DNA of 64,000 bases from Phocaeicola salanitronis DSM 18170 (GCF_000190575.1 NC_015164.1:2046001-2110000); one strand, 5' to 3'; positions 26,755 through 35,236 are shown, numbered from the stretch's first letter. The notes: generated by a model from the letters alone, not told the origin. Made by a program: numbers and translations.

Positions 26755-28023
26755 TTATTCCGTATAACGTTCGATGGTCTGCGCACGGTCGGGACCTACC
26801 GATACAATCTTGACAGGTGTTCCGAGCTGTTCTTCGAGGAACGAGATATAGGCATTGAATTCTTCGGGGAACTCGTCTTCGCTCGTCATCTTCGTCATAT
26901 CGGTCTGCCAGCCCGGCATTTCTACGTACACCGGTTCTACACCTTCGGTAATGTCGAAGGGGAAATCGCAGGTCTCTTCACCGTTCACCTTGTATGCCAC
27001 GCATGCCTTTACCGTAGGGAATCCGTCGAGGACATCGCTCTTCATCAGAATAAGCTGGGTTACACCGTTGACCATAATGGCATAACGCAAAGCTACCAGG
27101 TCTATCCATCCGCAACGGCGTTCGCGTCCGGTTACCGCTCCATATTCATGTCCCAAATCGCGGATGGTCTTTCCGGTTTCATCGAACAGTTCGGTAGGGA
27201 ACGGACCTGCACCTACACGGGTGCAATAGGCTTTCATAATGCCATACACCTCTCCTATCTTGTTCGGACCCAAGCCCAAGCCGGTGCAAGCGCCCGCACA
27301 AATGGTATTGGAAGAAGTTACGAACGGATACGAGCCGAAATCGACATCAAGCATCGTGCCTTGCGCACCTTCGCACAATACGCTCTTGCCTTCATTCAAG
27401 AGGCGGTTGATTTCGTGCTCGCTATCCACCAAGTGGAACTGGCGCAGGTATTCGATGCCTTCCATCCATTGCTTCTCGGCTTCGGTGATATCATACGAAT
27501 AGTTCAGGCTTTGGAGAATTTTCTCGTGACGCGCCTTGGCAGCCGCGTATTTCTCGTCAAAGTGATGCAGGATATCACCTACACGCAACCCGTTACGGCT
27601 TACCTTATCGGTATAAGTGGGACCGATGCCTTTTCCGGTCGTACCAACCTTCGAAGCTCCCTTTGCCGCTTCGTATGCCGCATCCAGCACGCGGTGGGTA
27701 GGCAGGATGAGGTGCGCTTTCTTCGAGATATGCAGACGCTCCTTCAACGGATGTCCGCTTGCTTCCAGCGCTTCGGCTTCCGCTTTGAACAAAGCCGGGT
27801 CGAGCACCACGCCATTTCCGATAATATTGACTTTATCTCCTTGGAATATTCCCGAAGGAATCGAGCGGAGCACATATTTCTGACCTTCAAATTCCAGTGT
27901 ATGACCGGCATTAGGTCCTCCTTGGAAACGAGCAACCACATCATAACGCGGAGTCAGTACGTCTACGACTTTCCCTTTTCCTTCATCGCCCCATTGCAAA
28001 CCTAATAAAACATCTACTTTCAT
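26755..28023 (-). CDS. purA: Adenylosuccinate synthetase
   Basis: This cytosolic enzyme makes adenylosuccinate from IMP, aspartate and GTP, the first step from IMP to AMP. The 422-residue protein starts with the P-loop GLQWGDEGKGKVVD (GDEGKGK, residues 12-18). It then has the NAGHTLEFEG segment with the catalytic His, the switch loop TRVGAGPFPTEL and the GRERRCGWIDLVALRYA segment. The length is normal for the family. It is the second gene of a fur-purA pair with a 12-bp gap. Confidence 0.97.
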   Translation of the reverse strand: MKVDVLLGLQWGDEGKGKVVDVLTPRYDVVARFQGGPNAGHTLEFEGQKYVLRSIPSGIFQGDKVNIIGNGVVLDPALFKAEAEALEASGHPLKERLHISKKAHLILPTHRVLDAAYEAAKGASKVGTTGKGIGPTYTDKVSRNGLRVGDILHHFDEKYAAAKARHEKILQSLNYSYDITEAEKQWMEGIEYLRQFHLVDSEHEINRLLNEGKSVLCEGAQGTMLDVDFGSYPFVTSSNTICAGACTGLGLGPNKIGEVYGIMKAYCTRVGAGPFPTELFDETGKTIRDLGHEYGAVTGRERRCGWIDLVALRYAIMVNGVTQLILMKSDVLDGFPTVKACVAYKVNGEETCDFPFDITEGVEPVYVEMPGWQTDMTKMTSEDEFPEEFNAYISFLEEQLGTPVKIVSVGPDRAQTIERYTE

Positions 28024-28035
28024 ATATTTTAGTTT

Positions 28036-28497
28036 TTAAGTTTTCTTTCTTCTTTTCATCGACATACACTTGTTGCATACACCATATATATATAAGGAGT
28101 AATGCGATACGTGAAAGCCTTTCACTTTGGTATCGACAATGGCTTGTTTCAAGTTCTCGTCTTCGAACTCGGAAACCTTCCCGCACATCGTACAGATGAT
28201 ATGGTGATGAGTCTCGTTGTTGTACGAACGTTCATATTGCGAAGTATTGCCAAACTGGTGCTTGATGACCAGCCCCGCGTCTATCAACAAGACTATCGTA
28301 TTGTACAAGGTAGCACGGCTGACCCGGAACTTTTCTTTCTCTGCCATGTACGAATACAGCATATCGATGTCAAAATGACCTTTGATGGTATAGATAGTAT
28401 CAAGTATGGCATAGCGTTCGGGCGTCTTGCGATGTCCGTTCTTCTGCAGGTAATCTGTCAGAATCTGCTTTACCTTTTCTCTGATATTCTCTTCCAT
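28036..28497 (-). CDS. fur: Fur/PerR-family metal-dependent repressor
   Basis: This 153-residue regulator has a winged helix (residues about 10-80, with RVSRATLYNTIVLLIDAGLV). The dimerisation domain has the HHHIICTMCGKV metal site and a C-terminal YGVCNKC, giving two CxxC pairs for structural zinc. The open frame extends to a TTG at 28518, but the -7 box at 28516-28523 covers that codon, so ATG 28497 is used. Whether it senses iron, peroxide or zinc cannot be told. Its pairing with purA is a Bacteroides arrangement I recall, and the functional reason is unclear. Confidence 0.92.
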   Translation of the reverse strand: MEENIREKVKQILTDYLQKNGHRKTPERYAILDTIYTIKGHFDIDMLYSYMAEKEKFRVSRATLYNTIVLLIDAGLVIKHQFGNTSQYERSYNNETHHHIICTMCGKVSEFEDENLKQAIVDTKVKGFHVSHYSLYIYGVCNKCMSMKRRKKT

Positions 28498-28515
28498 CCC
28501 TTCGTCATTTTGCGT

Positions 28516-28523
28516 CAAAGGTA
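28516..28523 (-). promoter_or_regulatory. -7 box of fur-purA
   Basis: The minus strand reads TACCTTTG 18 bp before the ATG at 28497. It implies a leader of only about 12 nt and excludes the upstream TTG as start. Confidence 0.75.
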
Positions 28524-28668
28524 ATCTTTTTTACGTAATTTAGAAAAGGAATCTTCAAGGAATTAAGAATCTACTCAAAATTTCTACTGAAATTATACGA
28601 ATTCCGCATTTTACCCAATTTCGGTGTGCTAATCAAACGCAGAGACGCAAAAGCACAGAGGAATAATT

Positions 28669-28864
28669 TAGAAACTGTTTTGAATTTCTCCAAAAAGTTT
28701 TTCTTGGCTTGATGTATCCGTTTTCGTGTGTGCTTTGGGCGATTTTTTGGTCCTTTTCGCTCCTGTTCTTCGTTAGATAGCCCGCTATCTTCCTCATCAC
28801 ACAAGCGAAAATGCCTCAAAAACTCATCCCAAATCATCGCACGATAAATTCAAAACAGTTTCTT
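28669..28864. mobile_element. MITE-like element E, long copy with a small ORF (196 bp)
   Basis: The terminal repeats match the 94-bp copy (TAGAAACTGTTTTGAATTT). The interior has about 100 extra bp. On the minus strand an ATG at 28837 opens a basic, charged reading frame (MIWDEFLRHFRLCDEEDSGL..., with KNRPKHTRKRIHQAKKNFLE) that runs out through the far end. I do not recognise the product. A transposase fragment is possible. Family D repeats flank the spacer (about 28636 and 28984). Confidence 0.65.
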
Positions 28865-28899
28865 AGACCATAGGAGAATTCATTTCCACAGACATCCGC

Positions 28900-28923
28900 T
28901 GTAGGGGCGTATTGCATACGCCC
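28900..28923. repeat. Single arm of REP-like family B
   Basis: One 24-bp arm (one mismatch: GTATTGC) without its partner. The sequence after it resembles the centre of the other copies, so the right half was lost. Confidence 0.7.
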
Positions 28924-29033
28924 GAATGCGTTAACTAATCCGCCGTGACGTTAACATTCATTATTCAATTTCTCTAATTTATTCCTCTGCGTCTTTGCGT
29001 CTCTGTGTTCGATTTCTTAGAATAGTTTCCACT

Positions 29034-29690
29034 TCAGAACACGGGAAGTACATTTTCCGCCCACAAGCGCACATCGGGTTTCTCCGATTTCAGATACGGA
29101 GACAACTGCTTATGAAGCTTCTTGCGATTGGGCTCTGATTGCTCTGCAAACTTGCGCAACGCCAACGCCGTAGCCCGGCGTACCGTAAGGAATTCACTTT
29201 CAACCGAAGCAAATGACTGATCCAGAAATTCAGCTTCGGCACGCTCGTTCAATATCAAGCCTTTCCCCAAAAGGCGCGCCATAAGCAAGAAGCCGCACAA
29301 CTGGAAATATTCACGTTCGTCCGCTATCCATGCAAACACAACTTCCGATGCATACGGAAGACGCTGGAAAAGATTCATGACGGTATACTCCGCCAGTTCG
29401 GGATAACGCATGCCTTCTATCCATATCTCTGCTATTTCGGGATAAAAAGTCTCGGCGGGCTGAAGCAAGCCTGCCATAATCTTGCATTCGCGGATATCTT
29501 CTTTCCACAAAGCCTGCGCCAGTTCATGACTCATCGGATATGCCGCGGCAATCTCCTTGACGCGGGGATATTCGATGCCGAAATTGACTTTATAATCCAT
29601 CCCCTTCTCGCGCATGCTTTGCGATACCGGCCCGTTCATGAACAAACGGAACCTTGACTTGATTTCCTTTATCGTTTCGTGTAAATCCAT
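29034..29690 (-). CDS. AlkD-like DNA alkylation repair protein
   Basis: This 218-residue all-helical protein has the HEAT-like layout of the DNA alkylation repair enzyme family. Examples are the AQALWKEDIRECKIMAGLL helix pair (about residues 58-76), FAWIADEREYFQLCGFLLMA and LTVRRATALALRKFAEQ. Characterised AlkD enzymes excise bulky or cationic alkyl bases without base flipping. Which catalytic residues are kept cannot be judged without alignment. The gene stands alone between element E/REP sequences and element F copy 2. Confidence 0.8.
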   Translation of the reverse strand: MDLHETIKEIKSRFRLFMNGPVSQSMREKGMDYKVNFGIEYPRVKEIAAAYPMSHELAQALWKEDIRECKIMAGLLQPAETFYPEIAEIWIEGMRYPELAEYTVMNLFQRLPYASEVVFAWIADEREYFQLCGFLLMARLLGKGLILNERAEAEFLDQSFASVESEFLTVRRATALALRKFAEQSEPNRKKLHKQLSPYLKSEKPDVRLWAENVLPVF

Positions 29691-29721
29691 TTTTAGTTGA
29701 ATAGATGATTAGGAACCAGGC

Positions 29722-29892
29722 GAGGGTGTATCAAAATAAAGAATGACTACCAAAAAGTAATGCCATTCTGAGCAAAGCGAAGAAACAACGTCCGACGAAG
29801 TCAATCTCGCATGCATCAGCTTCTGTTTTCGAGATCCTTCACTACGTTCAGGATGACAAAATGAAAACTAATTTCTATTTTGATACATTCTC
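29722..29892. mobile_element. MITE-like element F, copy 2 (171 bp)
   Basis: Inverted ends: GAGGGTGTATCAAAATAAAG at the left, and TTCTATTTTGATACATTCTC at the right. The core (CGAGATCCTTCACTACG and TCAGGATGACAAAATGAAA) is shared with copy 1. It fills the spacer between the AlkD-like and M49 peptidase genes. Confidence 0.7.
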
Positions 29893-29908
29893 ATATAGTA
29901 CATAGTAC

Positions 29909-31867
29909 CTAAAGATTTGAATACTCACGGCTATACCGTAACATCTGTTCGGCATACCCTTCCGTGTAAGCTATTTGTACATCGGTCACATTGCCTTCCG
30001 CATCGGTTTGAAGCGTGTAAACCGGATTGACAAAACCTTTATAAGGAGCCAAATGCAAACGCTCATAACGCTGCAACACTTCGGCATGCAACGCCGGATC
30101 TATCTGTACGCCATACGTTTCTACCAAACGGCGCGCAGCTTCATAGTCGCCTTCGCTCTTGATGCGTTGCACTTCCGCCAATAATTTTCCGAACAAGGCA
30201 CGGAGCTGCACATAGTCGTTGACCCGCACGTATGTTTTCCCTTCACGCACAACCAACTCTACCACCTTCGCTTCCCTGCCTTGCTCCAATACCCAACGGG
30301 CTATCAGCTGACGGTTCCGCATGTGTGCTTCTTCTACCGTACGCCCCGGTTCTATCCGTACCAGTTGAGTCATCAGCCCGTTCATCATATAAGAATAATA
30401 TTCTGCCTTATAAGCCTCGGCATCGGGAACAAGCCCCCATTCCACCAGCTTGGCATCGGCAAGATAATACAATCCGAACAAGTCGGCACGAGCTTCTTCA
30501 ATGGTCGAACCGTACGCCCGCAGCGCATCGGCGTCTACGCCCGGAAGCAATTTGCCCGAGCCATGCCCCACACATTCGTGCAAATCGGTATGCAGGTCGT
30601 CGGTAATGTCGGCATACGTATCCAACAGCTTGCGTTCTACATCACTATACACAAACTCTTCGCGGAACCCGTTTCCACGTGCGGCACGGTTATAGGCTTC
30701 GGTCAAATTTCCGATAGTAACCGATTTCGAGCCATGTACGCTCCGAATCCAATTAGAATTGGGCAGGTTGATGCCGATAGCGGTCGAAGGATACAAGTCG
30801 CCTGCCAAGATTGCCGCAGTAATGACTTTAGCCGAAACGCCTTTTACCGCCTCTTTCTTGAAGCGGGCATCCACCGGCGAGTGGTCTTCAAACCATTGCG
30901 CATGGCTGCTGATAAGTTCGGTACGCCGGGTAGCTTCGGCATCCTTGAAATCTACAATCGACTCCCAACTGGCTTTCATGCCCAAGGGGTCGCCGTAACT
31001 TTCGATAAACCCGTTTACGAAGTCAATATGCGAGGCTGTATCTTTCAGCCAGGCGATGGAATACACATCGAATGTATGCAGGTCGCCCGTGCGGTAAAAA
31101 TCTATCAAGAGACGGATGACTTCATGCTGGGATTCATTTTCGGCATATTCTCCGGCTTTCTCCAACCATCCGATGATTTTCCCGATGGCTGCCGAATACA
31201 TGCCTCCTACCTTCCACACCTGTTCCTGAATCTGTCCGTCCACCTTCGCCAAACGGCTGTTCATGCCATACATAACCGGTTCCGTAGGACTTCCTTCCGC
31301 TTTCCGGGCTGCATAGAAGGCCTCAGCCTCAGCCTGCGTCACTCCTTCGTAATAGTTTGCAGCCGAAGTCAATACCAAATCCTCACCATCTGCCTGATTT
31401 ACCCGCTTGGGCATTACATCCGGATTGAAAATTACAGGAAAGAGCTTGTCGCACATTGCCCGGACGCTTTCTCCTTTATTTACAGGAAGGACTGAGGGGT
31501 CTACCGATGCCATCAAATGGGTAAGATATTCCGCCGAGAAGCCGGGTACAAGCTTATCACACGCATAATGATGATGAATGCCGTTCGAGAACCAAATCCG
31601 TTTCAAGTAAATTTCGAACTGCTGAAAATCTTCCGTCGTACGGTCGCCCTGATAATGTATATAAACGGCTTCAAGCAACTTCCTGATTTGCAGGTTGTAT
31701 TTCCCGTTCTGATCGAACAGGATATCCCTTCCTTCCAATGCAGCCTGCGAAAGGTAATACACCAGCATCTTTTGCTTCAGAGACAATCGCTCAAAGCCCG
31801 GCACACGGTAGCGCAAGATTTGCAGGTCTGCAAACTGCTCTACCGTATAATGAAATGTTTCCTCCAT
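29909..31867 (-). CDS. Dipeptidyl peptidase III-family (M49) metallopeptidase
   Basis: This 652-residue zinc peptidase should release dipeptides from oligopeptide N-termini. The M49 zinc signature is HECVGH (His430, Glu431, His435), followed by GSGKLLPG. The second motif EEARAD supplies Glu458. No signal peptide is visible, so it is probably cytosolic, unlike some Bacteroides M49 proteins that are exported. Such proteins are sometimes misnamed dihydrofolate reductase in databases. It starts three bases after the stop of an AraC-type regulator and is probably cotranscribed with it. Confidence 0.92.
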   Translation of the reverse strand: MEETFHYTVEQFADLQILRYRVPGFERLSLKQKMLVYYLSQAALEGRDILFDQNGKYNLQIRKLLEAVYIHYQGDRTTEDFQQFEIYLKRIWFSNGIHHHYACDKLVPGFSAEYLTHLMASVDPSVLPVNKGESVRAMCDKLFPVIFNPDVMPKRVNQADGEDLVLTSAANYYEGVTQAEAEAFYAARKAEGSPTEPVMYGMNSRLAKVDGQIQEQVWKVGGMYSAAIGKIIGWLEKAGEYAENESQHEVIRLLIDFYRTGDLHTFDVYSIAWLKDTASHIDFVNGFIESYGDPLGMKASWESIVDFKDAEATRRTELISSHAQWFEDHSPVDARFKKEAVKGVSAKVITAAILAGDLYPSTAIGINLPNSNWIRSVHGSKSVTIGNLTEAYNRAARGNGFREEFVYSDVERKLLDTYADITDDLHTDLHECVGHGSGKLLPGVDADALRAYGSTIEEARADLFGLYYLADAKLVEWGLVPDAEAYKAEYYSYMMNGLMTQLVRIEPGRTVEEAHMRNRQLIARWVLEQGREAKVVELVVREGKTYVRVNDYVQLRALFGKLLAEVQRIKSEGDYEAARRLVETYGVQIDPALHAEVLQRYERLHLAPYKGFVNPVYTLQTDAEGNVTDVQIAYTEGYAEQMLRYSREYSNL

Positions 31868-31870
31868 ATT

Positions 31871-32338
31871 TTATTTGTTTGTAAGTTTCCGCTTCCGATA
31901 TCCGTTCGGAGTTTCGCCCACATTCTTGTAAAAGGCAGCATAGAACGACTGGCGATTGGAGAATCCTACCATGACACTGATTTCTTCTATATTCTTATTG
32001 GCATACCGTTTGTCAATCAGCAGGTGCATGGCATCTTTGATGCGATATTCGTTCACCAAACACGAATAGTTCATCCCGAAACGGGAATTGATGACTGCCG
32101 ACAAGTAACGCGTATTGGTTTTTAATTCCTTTGCCAACTCCTTTGCAGAATAATTCGCATCCTTATATTTTTTCTGCATAACCAAAATGTTCAGAATCTT
32201 ATCATACAGTTCATCTGCAAGTTCAGCCCGGATCATATCGCGGTAAGCAGCTTCCTTGATTTTACGTTCTCGCATGTTGTAGGGCTTCCTCATAGGAGTT
32301 TCGTTAGGTTCTGTTTCTGTTTTGAAATCCTCTCTCAT
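31871..32338 (-). CDS. AraC-family transcriptional regulator
   Basis: This 155-residue regulator has a short charged N-terminus and a complete AraC DNA-binding domain (about residues 55-150). It has both helix-turn-helix halves (YSAKELAKELKTNTRYLSAV and NIEEISVMVGFSNRQSFYAAF) and the closing PNGYRKRK. No ligand domain is present. I use ATG 32338. The frame is open to 32374, but the extra 12 residues look like translated leader. It precedes the M49 peptidase gene by three bases, so it may control that gene or its own operon. Confidence 0.87.
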   Translation of the reverse strand: MREDFKTETEPNETPMRKPYNMRERKIKEAAYRDMIRAELADELYDKILNILVMQKKYKDANYSAKELAKELKTNTRYLSAVINSRFGMNYSCLVNEYRIKDAMHLLIDKRYANKNIEEISVMVGFSNRQSFYAAFYKNVGETPNGYRKRKLTNK

Positions 32339-32481
32339 CTGTCTTATATTAATTGAATAGTTATATTTATACAAAAATCGAAGTTTTTTTTCTATTTCAC
32401 AACATATTTACCGCTTATTTTTGGGAGAACCTCATTTTTTAGCAATAATTTCCATTTCCGAGGTATATTCGCATTATTCAT

Positions 32482-32489
32482 TATCTTTG
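32482..32489 (+). promoter_or_regulatory. -7 box of recQ
   Basis: TATCTTTGCACC matches TAnnTTTG and lies 21 bp before ATG 32511. It rules out the upstream in-frame ATG at 32421. Confidence 0.8.
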
Positions 32490-32510
32490 CACCGGAAATT
32501 TCAAACGCTT

Positions 32511-34331
32511 ATGTTAAAGACACTCAAATCTTATTTCGGATATACAAGTTTCCGTCCTTTGCAAGAGGAAATCATCTCGTGCGTTCTCCAGAAGAAAGAC
32601 ACGCTGGTCTTGATGCCGACCGGAGGAGGGAAATCGCTCTGCTATCAGATTCCGGCATTGCTGACGGAAGGGACAGCCATCGTGGTCTCTCCCCTGATTT
32701 CATTGATGAAAGACCAGGTAGAGGCATTGCAGAATAACGGCATCATTGCCCGTGCACTGAACAGCAACAACGATGAGACCGCCAATGCCAACATCCGCTT
32801 CGAATGCCGCCAGGGAAGAGTGAAACTGCTTTACATCTCCCCGGAACGCTTGCTGGCTGAGATAAATTATTTACTGAAAGACATACACATTTCGCTTTTC
32901 GCCATTGATGAAGCGCACTGCATTTCGCAATGGGGACATGATTTCCGCCCAGAATATACCCAACTGGCTGTATTGCGCGAACAGTTTCCGCATGTGCCGA
33001 TTATCGCACTTACCGCCACAGCAGACAAAATCACCCGGGAGGACATCGTAAAACAACTGGCAATGCGGGACCCGCAAATATTCATTTCGTCTTTCGACCG
33101 TCCCAATCTAAGCCTTGACGTAAAGCGGGGGTACCAGCAGAAAGAGAAAAACCGTGCCGTCCTCGAATTCATAACCCGCCACAAAGGAGAAAGCGGCATC
33201 GTTTATTGCATGAGCCGGAATACGACCGAAAAAGTAGCGGACATGCTGGAAGAACACGGTGTCAGCACTGCGGTATACCATGCCGGACTAAGCTCCACCA
33301 TACGCGACAAGGCACAAGAAGACTTTATCAACGACCGTGTACAAGTGGTTTGCGCCACCATCGCATTCGGCATGGGCATCGACAAGTCGAATGTACGATG
33401 GGTCATTCATTACAACTTGCCGAAAAGCATCGAAAGCTTTTATCAGGAAATCGGACGCGCCGGACGTGACGGGCTGCCAAGCGATACCTTATTATTCTAC
33501 TCATTTGCAGACATTATCATGCTTTCGCGGTTTGCCAGCGAAAGCGGACAGCAAGAAGTGAACATGGAGAAACTGAAACGCATGCAGCAATATGCCGAAG
33601 CCGATATTTGCCGGAGACGCATCTTGCTGAACTATTTCGGCGAGACAATGGACCACGATTGCGGCAATTGCGACGTATGCCGCAATCCGCCCCAACGCTT
33701 CGACGGAACGATACTGGTACAGAAAGCACTGAGCGCCATTGCCCGTACCGGACAACAGATTGGCACAAGCATCCTGATTGACATTCTGAAAGGAACAGCC
33801 AGTGCCGACGTAATCGAACGGGGATATGACAAACTGAAGACTTATGGAGCAGGACGCGATGTGCCGGCACGCGACTGGCAAGACTATTTGTTGCAAATGC
33901 TCAACTTGGGGTACTTCGAAGTGGCATACAACGAGAAGAATCATCTGAAAATCACCGAAGCAGGCAAAAAGGTGCTGTTCGGCCATGAACAGGCACAGCT
34001 GGCAGTCATCAAACGTGAAGAATACCCGTCTAAAACGACACGCCGGAAAAAGAAAACCGAACATCCGGCTCCAGCACCCGTCATCCCCTTGGCTTTCGAA
34101 GACGAAGACCAATCGCTATTCGAAGCCCTTCGCGCCCTTCGCAAGAAACTTGCCGACCAGCAAGCCATCCCTGCCTACATCGTCTTGTCCGATAAAGTCC
34201 TCCACCTGCTTGCTTCTTCCAAACCGACCACAATCGAAGCCTTCGGAGAAATCAGCGGCATTGGAGAATATAAAAAAGAGCGTTACGGCAAAGACTTCAT
34301 CCAAGTCATCCGCCGCTTCACCTCCTCATAA
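32511..34331 (+). CDS. recQ: ATP-dependent DNA helicase RecQ
   Basis: This 606-residue 3'-5' helicase acts in recombination and replication-fork repair. In order it has motif 0 (YFGYTSFRPLQEEI), Walker A (MPTGGGKS, about residues 40-47), the DEAH box (IDEAHCISQWGHDFRPEY) and motif VI (QEIGRAGRDG). The RecQ-Ct zinc site follows (CRRRILLNYFGE and DCGNCDVC), and a C-terminal HRDC domain covers about the last 80 residues. The longest ORF begins at 32421, but that leader precedes the promoter, so ATG 32511 is used. A hairpin terminator lies 20 bp after the stop codon. Confidence 0.96.
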   Translation: MLKTLKSYFGYTSFRPLQEEIISCVLQKKDTLVLMPTGGGKSLCYQIPALLTEGTAIVVSPLISLMKDQVEALQNNGIIARALNSNNDETANANIRFECRQGRVKLLYISPERLLAEINYLLKDIHISLFAIDEAHCISQWGHDFRPEYTQLAVLREQFPHVPIIALTATADKITREDIVKQLAMRDPQIFISSFDRPNLSLDVKRGYQQKEKNRAVLEFITRHKGESGIVYCMSRNTTEKVADMLEEHGVSTAVYHAGLSSTIRDKAQEDFINDRVQVVCATIAFGMGIDKSNVRWVIHYNLPKSIESFYQEIGRAGRDGLPSDTLLFYSFADIIMLSRFASESGQQEVNMEKLKRMQQYAEADICRRRILLNYFGETMDHDCGNCDVCRNPPQRFDGTILVQKALSAIARTGQQIGTSILIDILKGTASADVIERGYDKLKTYGAGRDVPARDWQDYLLQMLNLGYFEVAYNEKNHLKITEAGKKVLFGHEQAQLAVIKREEYPSKTTRRKKKTEHPAPAPVIPLAFEDEDQSLFEALRALRKKLADQQAIPAYIVLSDKVLHLLASSKPTTIEAFGEISGIGEYKKERYGKDFIQVIRRFTSS

Positions 34332-34351
34332 AGACTGCCATAAAAGAAAAA

Positions 34352-34375
34352 GCAGCTATCTTTGCAGATAGCTGC
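34352..34375. terminator. Bidirectional terminator between recQ and tRNA-Phe
   Basis: A perfect 10-bp stem (GCAGCTATCT with AGATAGCTGC) and loop TTGC, with A-rich sequence on the left and T-containing sequence on the right. It can serve recQ and, in reverse, tRNA-Phe. Confidence 0.8.
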
Positions 34376-34390
34376 CTGATTTTCGTCCGG

Positions 34391-34463
34391 TGGTGCCAAC
34401 GGGAATCGAACCAGTGACACAAGGATTTTCAGTCCTTTGCTCTACCAACTGAGCTATGGCACC
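34391..34463 (-). tRNA. tRNA-Phe (anticodon GAA)
   Basis: This is a 73-nt cloverleaf. The acceptor stem GGTGCCA pairs with TGGCACC, with discriminator A. The anticodon stem AAGGA/TCCTT encloses loop CTGAAAA. The T loop is TTCGATT. CCA is not encoded. Confidence 0.97.
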
Positions 34464-34483
34464 GAGATTTTTATTTTATGCCG

Positions 34484-34491
34484 CAAAGGTA
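34484..34491 (-). promoter_or_regulatory. -7 box of tRNA-Phe
   Basis: The minus strand reads TACCTTTGCGGC, an exact TAnnTTTG box, 21 bp upstream of the tRNA 5' end. Confidence 0.75.
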
Positions 34492-34616
34492 AGCAAAATT
34501 TTCAGAACTGCAAACTTTTTGGAAAGAAAGTACATTTTTCGGTCAAGAAACATAGGACGTTATTGTCTCACCAAGATTTTTTCGTGGAAAAAGCAGATAA
34601 AATCAAAAATAATATG

Positions 34617-34624
34617 TACCTTTG
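34617..34624 (+). promoter_or_regulatory. -7 box of ssrA
   Basis: TACCTTTGCACCG matches TAnnTTTG, 22 bp before the mature tmRNA 5' end. Confidence 0.75.
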
Positions 34625-34645
34625 CACCGAATCATATATACCGAA

Positions 34646-35039
34646 GGGCTTGACTGGATTTGACAGCAAGAGATGTGGTATGTAAGCATGCAGTGCGTCA
34701 GTGATTTGCACTATAATCTCAGTTACTGAACAATTATCTGGCAACGAAAACTATGCTCTCGCTGCTTAATCGAAGTACAGTAGATTAACTTTATTTCCGT
34801 CACAGTGACGGAAACGAGACATCGCTCAAAAGCTCTTGTTCCGAGGCGTTTGATCAAGCGGTGCAGCAAAATCGGGAATAGTTCCAGTCTAGCCTTGCGG
34901 CTGGAATGAAATTTTAAAGGCTAAGGCGCAAGTGGGTGGCTCTGGTCTTGCTTACGCACGAAAACCGGAGGCAGAGATAAGCATGTAGAAAGCATATGGC
35001 TTCCTTGTTTGGACGAGGGTTCGATTCCCTCCAGGTCCA
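34646..35039 (+). ncRNA. ssrA: tmRNA (transfer-messenger RNA)
   Basis: This RNA rescues stalled ribosomes and tags the unfinished peptide. The acceptor stem GGGCTTG at the 5' end pairs with CAGGTCC at 35032-35038, with discriminator A at 35039. The tRNA-like T arm is GAGGG-TTCGATT-CCCTC. The tag frame at 34740-34769 reads GNENYALAA and then TAA, so with the initial charged alanine the tag is A-GNENYALAA. Hairpins such as TTTCCGTCACAGTGACGGAAA (pseudoknot region) lie between. CCA is not encoded. A terminator follows 13 bp later. Confidence 0.97.
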
Positions 35040-35052
35040 CTGGTTAAACGAC

Positions 35053-35083
35053 AAAAAATCCGCTGAAAATCAGCGGATTTTTT
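35053..35083 (+). terminator. Terminator of ssrA
   Basis: A-run, 8-bp stem TCCGCTGA/TCAGCGGA with an AAA loop, then a T-run. Confidence 0.9.
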
Positions 35084-35141
35084 GTTTTGATATGCCATGA
35101 CCTGTTGAAATGTTGTAGATTTTTTGTAGGAGGAAAACAAA

Positions 35142-35170
35142 AAGGAGCTAAGTTTATCACTTAACTCCTT
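35142..35170 (-). terminator. Original tRNA-Pro terminator, now left of the integrated element
   Basis: AAGGAGCTAAGT pairs with ACTTAACTCCTT (one mismatch) directly outside the left att repeat. Before integration it would have followed the tRNA-Pro gene. The element brings its own hairpin to the right copy. Confidence 0.7.
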
Positions 35171-35172
35171 CA

Positions 35173-35236
35173 TTTTCACCAGTCGGGGTGACTGGATTCG
35201 AACCAGCGACCACACGCCCCCCAGACGCGTACTCTA
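35173..35236. other. Left attachment site (64-bp direct repeat)
   Basis: Identical to 45691-45754. It carries the 3' 54 bases of tRNA-Pro (from the discriminator to the anticodon arm) but not the 5' part, so it is not a functional tRNA. Confidence 0.92.

Noticed and set aside
26659..28005. 448-codon plus-strand frame opposite purA
   Set aside because: It is antisense to a highly conserved enzyme gene and has no promoter or family features.
30281..31495. 404-codon plus-strand frame opposite the M49 peptidase
   Set aside because: Antisense shadow of a gene whose motifs (HECVGH, EEARAD) are intact.
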